From positions 1 to 11,340 of the forward strand of contig JANDJZ010001180.1 of NCBI GenBank assembly GCA_027943245.1: 11,340 nucleotides of DNA, in the 5' to 3' direction. This document shows, piece by piece, positions 1-5,368 of this stretch. Each line of letters opens with the position of its first letter. The first letter of the stretch is position 1. The notes beneath the pieces were generated by a model. That model was not told the DNA's origin and searched no databases. It was given only the letters and a program-made list of their open reading frames with translations. This stretch comes from Acanthamoeba sp. SK_2022b (lineage: Eukaryota; Discosea; Longamoebia; Acanthamoebidae). A program made the translations under genes and the position numbers.

Positions 1-49
1 TAACCCTAACCCTAACCCTAACCCTAACCCTAACCCTAACCCTAACCCC

Positions 50-82
<33 letters not shown>

Positions 83-102
83 CCCTAACCCTAACCCTAA
101 CC

Positions 103-143
<41 letters not shown>

Positions 144-507
144 CCCTAACCCTAACCCTAACCCTAACCCTAACCCTAACCCTAACCCTAACCCTAACCC
201 TAACCCTAACCCTAACCCTAACCCTAACCCTAACCCTAACCCTAACCCTAACCCTAACCCTAACCCTAACCCTAACCCTAACCCTAACCCTAACCCTAAC
301 CCTAACCCTAACCCCAACCCCAAACCCTAACCCTAACCCTAACCCTAACCCTAACCCTAACCCTAACCCTAACCCTAACCCTAACCCTAACCCTAACCCT
401 AACCCTAACCCTAACCCTAACCCTAACCCTAACCCTAACCCTAACCCTAACCCTAACCCTAACCCTAACCCTAACCCTAACCCTAACCCCTAACCCTAAA
501 CCCTAAC

Positions 508-538
<31 letters not shown>

Positions 539-557
539 ACCCTAAACCTCTAACCCC
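1..557. repeat. Terminal telomeric array, (CCCTAA)n
   Basis: About 90 tandem copies of CCCTAA (TTAGGG on the other strand). The C-rich strand reads 5'->3' from base 1, the expected orientation for a left chromosome end. Variant units (CCCCAA, CCCTAAA, CCCCTAA) are rare distally, apart from a small cluster at about 309-330, and become frequent at 484-557. This suggests the inner boundary is older and the outer part is kept uniform by telomerase. The repeat type is shared by many eukaryotes and does not identify the species. Confidence 0.98.
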
Positions 558-574
558 ACACACACACACACACA
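557..574. repeat. (CA)9 microsatellite at telomere/insert junction
   Basis: Nine CA dinucleotides directly join the degenerate telomere to the foreign block. Bases 575-606 between it and the first ORF hold nothing else recognisable. Confidence 0.9.
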
Positions 575-606
575 TCCTTTGACCATTTTGGCAAACATAA
601 AGGAAG

Positions 607-813
607 ATGTCTATGATCCTGACTCCTCAAAACATTATCAGTGCTGCCCTCCATGGTGGGGCTGCAATGCTTACCTACAACTACCTCACCAATGGTGCCA
701 GTGGGCTGTTCTCCACTCAAGGCTTGACCATGTTTGCCATGCTTGGTGTGGTGGCAGTCCTGGTGGACCTCTACCTCTACCCCACAGTCCTCAGCTATGC
801 ACACCTCAAGTGA
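607..813 (+). CDS. Small hydrophobic membrane protein (68 aa), virus-like block
   Basis: An intact single-exon ORF of 68 codons. The first ATG is followed by a second two codons later. Two hydrophobic stretches are visible, at about residues 9-24 (Ala/Gly-rich) and 39-62 (TMFAMLGVVAVLVDLYLY), so the product should sit in a membrane. There is no signal peptide and no Cys pair. The family is not recognised. It is the ORF nearest the telomere and converges with the minus-strand gene that ends at 879. Its 207 bases contain no CpG, unlike the host genes further in. The size and membrane character match the other small ORFs up to 3277, so I read it as one gene of the same virus-derived block. The coding call is fairly secure from composition and context; the function is unknown. 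Confidence 0.6.
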   Translation: MSMILTPQNIISAALHGGAAMLTYNYLTNGASGLFSTQGLTMFAMLGVVAVLVDLYLYPTVLSYAHLK

Positions 814-834
814 ACCCTCTCTTTTGTCCCTGAG

Positions 835-861
835 TAATAATAATAATAATGATAATAATAA
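835..861. repeat. (TAA)n microsatellite
   Basis: An imperfect TAA repeat with one TGA interruption lies between the convergent ORFs ending at 813 (+) and 879 (-). A short CTT run follows at 869-881. Confidence 0.85.
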
Positions 862-878
862 AAGACACTTCTTCTTCT

Positions 879-1398
879 TCAAGTCCAGCGTGCCAGTTCC
901 AGTTCAATGTCCAGCACCAGCTGTGCACCACCCTCTATGGCTGAACCATCAAGCCAGGTCTGAGTGATGTAGACATCCTGTGGCAGTATGCCATTGCTGT
1001 CCTTCCACATATTCAGTATCTGGTACATTGGGAAGCCTGATGCATTGACAGGCACAATGATGGTGTGGTTGGTGGTGTTGGGCTGCCCAAGTTCATCAGG
1101 CTCAAAGCCAGTCTGACATGAGGGAAACAGTGGATGACAGCCAACACCAGTGATGGATACAGTGGAGGCCTGCTGTGAGTGGCCCAGTTGTATAGGCACC
1201 CATGAGGACTGCATGTATGACATTCTCATACCTGTGTGGCAACTGGATGTGCACCTGCTCTGAGGCTCCTGTGCTGTCATGCAGAATGGCCAGGGACATG
1301 GTGACTTTGTGTGTGGCCGGGTGCTGAACCTGTGCATCATGGCCCCACTCGCGGCTGTAGTTGAGCCCAGTTGGTCCATCATATCTTGTCAGTGACAT
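879..1398 (-). pseudogene. Frameshifted virus-like gene, possible minor capsid protein
   Basis: Two overlapping minus-strand frames look like halves of one gene of about 170 codons. The first opens at ATG 1398 (AAG before ATG, a fair context) and stops at 1102. The second, shifted by +1, is open from at least 1382 and stops at 879. The likely crossing point is about 1150-1190, where both read sensibly. Both halves are rich in alternating hydrophobic/polar stretches, for example VHIQLPHRYENVIHAVLMG and, in the other frame, TIIVPVNASG and AQLVLDIELEL. That pattern suggests beta-strands, as in a jelly-roll virion protein; there is no transmembrane segment. The capsid role is inference from this pattern and the neighbours. 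The shift could be a disabling indel, an assembly error or programmed +1 frameshifting. A divergent ORF starts 59 bp away at 1458. Confidence 0.45.
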
Positions 1399-1457
1399 CT
1401 TTTGTGTGTGTATGGGGTGTTATCTAAGGACCTGTTTAGAAACAACACCACCACAGT

Positions 1458-1844
1458 ATGAACACTGCATGCTTGCATTCAACTGCACAGGCTCACAGGG
1501 CAGCCAACACTGCAGAAGCACCTGTCTTTACTGTTGATGTCCAACCCCATGGGAGCAGCGTTGTTGGAAACCATATCCTGGCCTCCACAGTGATGCATCA
1601 ACTGCAGCATGGTCCCACCCGCTGGCTGCCACCACAGCCATGTGATGCATTGCCCAAGCACCACCACTACCCCTACCAACAGCTGCAGGACAACTATACA
1701 CGTCCTGAAGAGCTGCTGCCAGCAGGCAACCATGGTCCTGGTGTACCAGGAGGCAGAAGGAAACCTAAACCTGCCGCTATAGTCATCCTGGCCCTAGCAG
1801 CTGCAGCCCTTGTCTACACCCTAATCATATCACCACCCCAATAA
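1458..1844 (+). CDS. Tail-anchored single-pass protein (128 aa), virus-like block
   Basis: An intact 128-codon ORF. The first ~95 residues are polar and rich in His, Gln and Pro (HQLQHGPTRWLPPQP, PKHHHYPYQQLQ). A basic patch (GGRRKPKP) then precedes one strong transmembrane helix at about 106-124 (AAIVILALAAAALVYTLII) and four final residues. The topology is that of a tail-anchored protein with a long soluble domain on one face of the membrane. No family is recognised. It diverges from the split gene at 1398, leaving a 59-bp shared upstream region. Its stop overlaps the next ATG (TAATG, 1842-1846). The same C-terminal-anchor design recurs in the ORFs at 2050, 2483, 2895 and 3137, which argues that all are parts of one particle or membrane assembly. 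Confidence 0.62.
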   Translation: MNTACLHSTAQAHRAANTAEAPVFTVDVQPHGSSVVGNHILASTVMHQLQHGPTRWLPPQPCDALPKHHHYPYQQLQDNYTRPEELLPAGNHGPGVPGGRRKPKPAAIVILALAAAALVYTLIISPPQ

Positions 1845-1981
1845 TGCCAGCAAAGAAGAAGCCACAGCCTGCTGAATCTGTGAAGGCCAACAGCAACAAG
1901 AATCAACACAGAAGAGGAAGCCACCTGTTACAACAACAACAACAACAACAATTGGCTGTGATCACAGAGGCCGGTTCATGA
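1844..1981 (+). CDS. Tiny basic ORF (45 aa), overlapping start, polyglutamine tract
   Basis: The ATG shares one base with the stop of the preceding ORF. The 45-residue product begins MPAKKKPQP, is Lys/Arg-rich in the first half, then runs into seven Gln from a (CAA)7 microsatellite. The overlap and basic start favour a real small protein, perhaps nucleic-acid binding. However, another plus frame is open from about 1874 through 2037 and beyond, and reads KRKPPV, then a Thr run, then DHRGRFMSCSRARSLVNSLL. That also looks protein-like, so a frame change inside the tract is possible and the gene may be longer than the open frame suggests. No family recognised. Confidence 0.35.
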   Translation: MPAKKKPQPAESVKANSNKNQHRRGSHLLQQQQQQQLAVITEAGS

Positions 1982-2049
1982 GTTGCTCCAGAGCTAGGTC
2001 ACTGGTGAACTCACTTCTTTCACCACACAGTAAAAAAAACACGAGTGGT

Positions 2050-2451
2050 CTATTTGATCAGCACAATAAACACCAACACCACCAAAAGGCCACCACCCAC
2101 AGGGAGCAGCAGGGGCTGCCAGGTCGAGGGGTCAGTCGGCTTCACAGAAGAAAAGTCAAAGTCAAGGAATGAAAAGACACTGCTGCCACTGGCTGTTGCT
2201 GCTGATGATGGCTTGGATGTGGTGGCAGTCGGTGGCGGCTTATAGTTGAATACTTTTTTGTCAACAAAGGTGCCATGCTCAACATCAAACACCCCATCTG
2301 CATGTGCGTCTGTATTGTTGTGGTCAACCTTGGTGGGTTGCTGGCCAGGTTGTCTGGTATTAGCCTTGGCAACTTCATGGGCAGGTTGGCTATTATTAGC
2401 CTTATCAGGTTGTGGTGTAGGTTTTTGAGGTGGAGATGGTGTACTGCCCAT
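2050..2451 (-). CDS. Tail-anchored protein with Pro/Thr/Ser-rich stalk (133 aa), virus-like block
   Basis: An intact minus-strand ORF, the last of four co-directional ORFs. Residues 1-90 are low complexity: Pro/Gln/Lys/Asn at the start (STPSPPQKPTPQPDKANN) and Thr/Ser/Pro near 75-95. A short aromatic-acidic segment (FSFLDFDFSS) follows. The last 23 residues form a membrane anchor (LLLPVGGGLLVVLVFIVLI) ending in a single Lys. It looks like an extended stalk fixed to a membrane by its C-terminus. The spacing from the upstream ORF stop is 31 bp. Convergent plus-strand sequence ends close by. The family is not recognised. Coding status is supported by the clean anchor, tight spacing and lack of interruptions. 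Confidence 0.62.
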   Translation of the reverse strand: MGSTPSPPQKPTPQPDKANNSQPAHEVAKANTRQPGQQPTKVDHNNTDAHADGVFDVEHGTFVDKKVFNYKPPPTATTSKPSSAATASGSSVFSFLDFDFSSVKPTDPSTWQPLLLPVGGGLLVVLVFIVLIK

Positions 2452-2482
2452 CTTGGTGTGTTTTTTTCAGGGGCAATCTTGC

Positions 2483-2860
2483 TCAGTGCTTAGATATCAA
2501 TTTGAGCCCAAGCAGTGCCAACACAACAATACCACCCACACTTCCCCAGAGCCACCAGTCAATCAGGCCATCTTTGGGAGAGGCAGTAGTTGAATAATTG
2601 ATGACCTTGTTGTTTTCATCCTTTGTCCAGTGGTGTGGAGTGAGGGAACCCAGTTCAGGGTCCAGAGTTGTATTGCCCCAGGGCTTGGTTGCATGTGGGT
2701 TGTGGATGTAGTCATTCTGGCCATGGTCACCAGTGTACACCACCAGGTTGCCCTTGCCCCCCTCCCTTTTCCACTTGTTGTAGGCATCTTGGTTGAGTGC
2801 CTCATCTATGCCGTAAAAGTCCTTGACCTTTTCAAACACATCTTGCAGCCAGTCAAACAT
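2483..2860 (-). CDS. Tail-anchored membrane protein with amphipathic N-terminus (125 aa), virus-like block
   Basis: An intact 125-codon ORF. It begins with an amphipathic aromatic helix (MFDWLQDVFEKVKDFYG). A polar, Gly/Asn/His-rich middle follows (about residues 25-95, including VVYTGDHGQNDY). A Trp-rich boundary (DWWLWG) leads to one transmembrane helix (GGIVVLALLGLKLI, about 104-120) and a short basic tail. The start at 2860 is the first ATG and gives the helix its full length. It is third in the four-ORF minus-strand cluster: 34 bp after the ORF ending at 2895 and 31 bp before the one starting at 2451. The preceding spacer is AT-rich (AATATATTATTATTACATA) and could be a promoter element. 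Function unknown; a small virion membrane protein is the favoured reading. Confidence 0.65.
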   Translation of the reverse strand: MFDWLQDVFEKVKDFYGIDEALNQDAYNKWKREGGKGNLVVYTGDHGQNDYIHNPHATKPWGNTTLDPELGSLTPHHWTKDENNKVINYSTTASPKDGLIDWWLWGSVGGIVVLALLGLKLISKH

Positions 2861-2894
2861 CTTATTTGTATGTAATAATAATATATTTTAGGTT

Positions 2895-3110
2895 TTAAAT
2901 AGGCAAGATATTTCGTCTGGCCAGATGAAGGACAACAAGTGCAGCCCCCAGGTTGGCAAACTGTGCATACTTGAGCCACTTGAGCATATCTGGATCCAGA
3001 GGCCTATTGGGATTGCCCATGGTGGCATCACGCACTGTGGTCCATGTATTTTTGGCTGCTGATTTGTACATATCACCCAGCACACCCCAGAAGTCATCAA
3101 TGCCAAACAT
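2895..3110 (-). CDS. Small single-pass membrane protein (71 aa), virus-like block
   Basis: An intact ORF of 71 codons. The N-terminus again opens with Met-Phe and an amphipathic aromatic stretch (MFGIDDFWGVLGDMYKSA), much like the start of the ORF at 2860. A polar middle leads to a hydrophobic helix at about 48-64 (YAQFANLGAALVVLHLA) and a short ARRN-containing tail that would act as a positive-inside anchor. It lies 26 bp after the 46-codon ORF and 34 bp before the 125-codon ORF. No family recognised. Shared N-terminal style with its neighbour suggests a common targeting or membrane-bending role, or descent from one ancestral small gene; this is inference. Confidence 0.6.
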   Translation of the reverse strand: MFGIDDFWGVLGDMYKSAAKNTWTTVRDATMGNPNRPLDPDMLKWLKYAQFANLGAALVVLHLARRNILPI

Positions 3111-3136
3111 CCTTTGTTTTTTGTTCTTGCGTGCTG

Positions 3137-3277
3137 CTACTTAGATATGAGCTTGTAAATGACATAGAGCTGTACTGCAAAGAGGCCCCACCACACCACT
3201 GGCCTCTTGGTCAAGCTCTTGAACCAGTCGCCCACAACTGAGCTAATAGCATCATCCATAATCTCTGCTATTGACAT
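3137..3277 (-). CDS. Miniature membrane protein (46 aa), virus-like block
   Basis: A 46-codon ORF from ATG 3277 to TAG at 3137-3139. It starts with an amphipathic segment (MSIAEIMDDAISSVVGDWF), has a basic hinge (KSLTKRP) and one membrane helix with two Trp at its edge (VVWWGLFAVQLYVIYKLI), and ends SK. It has the same plan as the three ORFs that follow on this strand, is spaced like them (26 bp), and its final KLISK resembles the KLISKH end of the 125-residue protein. That makes it a credible gene despite its size. It is first in the minus-strand cluster; about 55 bp separate it from the interstitial telomeric tract at 3333. Confidence 0.55.
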   Translation of the reverse strand: MSIAEIMDDAISSVVGDWFKSLTKRPVVWWGLFAVQLYVIYKLISK

Positions 3278-3332
3278 TTTTGACTTTTCACTGTAGTCTG
3301 TTGCTCTCCTTACTAATTGTTATTGCACTTAG

Positions 3333-3349
3333 AAACCCTAACCCTAACC
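3333..3349. repeat. Interstitial telomeric tract
   Basis: AAACCCTAACCCTAACC, nearly three telomere units, lies 2.8 kb inside the chromosome end and in the same orientation as the terminal array. It separates the intact-ORF block from the decayed segment to its right. Confidence 0.85.
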
Positions 3350-3706
3350 AAGGCTGGGACCCCTCTGTGACCTCATCCACCATGTGGTCACCATTTGCTT
3401 CAATGTCTGCAGCTCTTGATTGATGAGCTTCTTGAATCAAGAGATCTCCTCTTTGTCCTTCAGGTGGCTCTTCTGGCACAGCATAAACTGGTGGAACTGT
3501 CCAATGTGGACCTTTGGGAATGGGATGTTCACCCCTGACTTGCTGTTACCACAGAGGACACAGATCCTCCCCTGCAGTGCCTTGAATGGGGCCAGGAATT
3601 TGTGATCTTCAGTGGGGCTGTGTTGGGGGCATCAATGGGGCAGGCAGTTGGTGTTGAGGATGGAAGTGGTGAGAGCAATAGCAGGAGATGCAGAAGGCAG
3701 AGGCAT
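3344..3706 (-). pseudogene. Decayed ORF with CCCH-type cysteine/histidine pattern, truncated at telomeric tract
   Basis: One minus-strand frame reads well for 120 codons from ATG 3706 but is broken by two in-frame TGA codons (3632-3634 and 3437-3439). Its final stop, TAG, is formed by the interstitial telomeric tract itself. The middle part contains CVLCGN (C-x2-C), then 24 residues later C-x3-H (CQKSH) flanked by further His, suggesting a zinc-binding module. After the second TGA the frame continues as a plausible helix (FKKLINQELQTLKQM). Both sides of each stop look coding, so I read this as the remains of one gene cut off by chromosome breakage and telomere addition. The region has no CpG at all. 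The family is not recognised; a viral or transposon origin is possible. Confidence 0.45.
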
Positions 3707-4148
3707 CCTTGGTTCTGTTATTCTTGGTAGCAGTGTGTGATGTGTGATGAAGCACTAATCAGAGGAATTGCAAGGGAGCAAGTGAAACAATTAAAGGTGT
3801 AGCATGTTGAAGGTAGATGTGTGCTGTCATGTGGAGAGAAGTTGTCCATCTTGGGGTGTGAGTTTTTTTTTTTTTTTTTGGTGGAGACAACAAGAAAACG
3901 GTGGTCCACCTTCCTGCACGTTTGTGCACCAAAAAAAACTCAGAAAAACTGCAGATAACTGTTAACCCAAGCTCAACGAATTCAACAACTCCCAACTGAC
4001 CTTAACGCGAACACCCGAAAAAATGAAGGACGAAATTAATAAAATGGCGAAAGACGGGTAAGAGTTCACCCAGCGTTCTACCAAGCCAAAATGACTGTGT
4101 TCTGCCCTTGTGCACGCCCTTGGCTAAGATCCTAACCCTGAGTGGCAT
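3707..4148. other. Gene-free stretch spanning foreign/host boundary
   Basis: No convincing gene. Bases 3707-3890 belong to the CpG-free segment and include a T17 run at 3863-3879. From about 3898 CpG reappears (for example at 3959-4080), so the junction with ordinary host DNA is near 3880-3900. The remainder is the 3' flank of the elongase gene, A-rich at 3930-4045. No target-site duplication or inverted repeat is visible by eye at the junction. Confidence 0.6.
3863..3879. repeat. T17 homopolymer at the inner edge of the CpG-free segment
   Basis: Seventeen consecutive T. It sits 15-20 bp from where CpG density rises to host level, so it may mark the insertion edge. Confidence 0.8.
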
Positions 4149-5146
4149 TTACTCCATCTTCTTGCGTGTGTTGGGCGCCTGCTGGGAGAGCTCGTCGTGT
4201 TGAGGCTGCTTCTTGTTGTCTTTCTCTCCTCGAGGCACGCGGGGCTTGGCAGTGACGTAGGAGTCGATGAAGAGCTTGGTGAAGAGCACCATGTACGAGA
4301 CGTACATGATGAGACCACTGATGTTGTTGACAGGGGTGGTGTTGCAGCAGAGCAGGTTGTGGATGATGATGCTCGTGCCGGCCACCATCTGGAGAATCTG
4401 CAGCGACGTGATGCACTGGCGCGTAGCCTGGCTGAAGCGCACGCCTCGTGCGCAGGCGGCGTAGTATGAGTACATGAGCGAATGTACAATCAGGTTCATC
4501 GCCGCAAACCACCCGCCGTTGGGCAGCCTCGTAGCCCACGCACCCCAGGCGTAGAGGAGCGTCAGTGCGTGGTGGTAGTAGTGTAGGAAGATCAGCGGAC
4601 GCTTCCGCAGCACAATGAACAGCGTGTCCACGAGCTCCGGTATTTTGCTCAAGCAGAACAGATACACCCACGGGTTCTTAACCTGGTGCAGTTTCAGGTA
4701 TCTTAGTTTCGGAACAAAAAAGGAACGTGTAACTATTGGGCGTAGCAGCCCAAATGAAATACGGGCCACGCCGAATAGAGGGGGGGGTAGAAATTGGGGG
4801 GAAGCGAGGGTACCTCCGTAGAGAAGCTGCACATGTCGGCGGAGGCTCCCGAGCCGTAGAGGACCTCGTGAAGAATGTAGGGCACGGTGCAAAGGGCGCC
4901 GAGGATGGAGAAGGCGGCGAGGAGGAAGTTCCACCAGAAGAGCGGCCCTGAGAGGTCGAAGGGCTTTCGGTCCCTCATGACCCGCTGAACGCCAAAGATG
5001 ACCACGAAGTAGGCCACGCAGAAGGCGGCAGGCACCTCGTAGTGGTCTTTCATCCACTGGTCGGCACTTCGCCAGTCGTGGACGCATTCCAGCCACTCCA
5101 ACTCCACGTAGTATCGCGCCGTCTCGAAGGCACGCATGGCGCTCAT
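4149..5146 (-). CDS. ELO-family very-long-chain fatty acid elongase (ELOVL6-like), 288 aa, two exons
   Basis: The condensing enzyme of the ER elongation cycle: it joins malonyl-CoA to an acyl-CoA and releases CO2. Exon 1 is 5146-4814 (111 codons); the intron is 4813-4683 (GTACCC...CACCAG, 131 bp, phase 0); exon 2 is 4682-4149. The elongase signature is complete: KIPELVDT (124-131), the catalytic histidine box HYYHH (145-149), the MNxxVHxxMYxYY block (173-185), and LQ-x2-Q further on. The N-terminal half (FDLSGPLFWWNFLLAAFSILGAL) matches the ELOVL6/ELOVL3 branch, which works mainly on saturated C12-C16 acyl-CoA; substrate choice is inferred from that likeness. Seven hydrophobic segments are expected. 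The C-terminus KKME is a dilysine KKxx ER-retrieval signal. It follows the ubinuclein gene in the same direction, with 222 bp between them for its promoter. Confidence 0.93.
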
Positions 5147-5368
5147 TGTTAGGTGGGAGGGCTAGAGACGGGAGGTGGTGGGTGATGGCCAAATGTGGTG
5201 GTCGACGTCGGTGTAGAATAGTAGACAAAAGGCCCTAGAGGCCGATCGGAGCCGGAGGAAATCCGGGTTTCATTTGACCAACAGGAGATTTGCCACAAAA
5301 CCTCCGACAACACCGGGAACCGCCCGTCCCCTAATTGGGGCAGGTCAGCTCCCTGGGCTTCAGGGCTC

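Noticed and set aside
60..323. Long open frame (Leu-Gly repeat) through the telomere
   Set aside because: A by-product of reading a hexamer repeat; no independent coding evidence.
2142..2493. Plus- and minus-strand ORFs of 60-78 codons overlapping the 2050-2451 gene
   Set aside because: Shadows in other frames. The 133-codon frame has a clean membrane anchor and fits the spacing of the cluster.
2630..2875. Plus-strand ORF of 81 codons
   Set aside because: Antisense shadow of the 125-codon gene, which has coherent topology.
575..3332. Inverted terminal repeats bounding the virus-like block
   Set aside because: I compared the two ends by eye and found no convincing complementarity.
3437..3634. 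TGA recoded as an amino acid
   Set aside because: Every clear host gene here that ends in TGA or TAA does so at a sensible end, and the elongase and ubinuclein genes need no recoding. Pseudogene decay is simpler.
4024..4060. Short ATG frame followed by GGTAAGAGT, resembling a first exon and donor on the plus strand
   Set aside because: Only 12 codons, and no matching downstream exon: the following sequence is antisense to the elongase gene.
4132..4138. CTAACCC in the 3' flank of the elongase gene as a third interstitial telomere
   Set aside because: Barely one unit; expected by chance.
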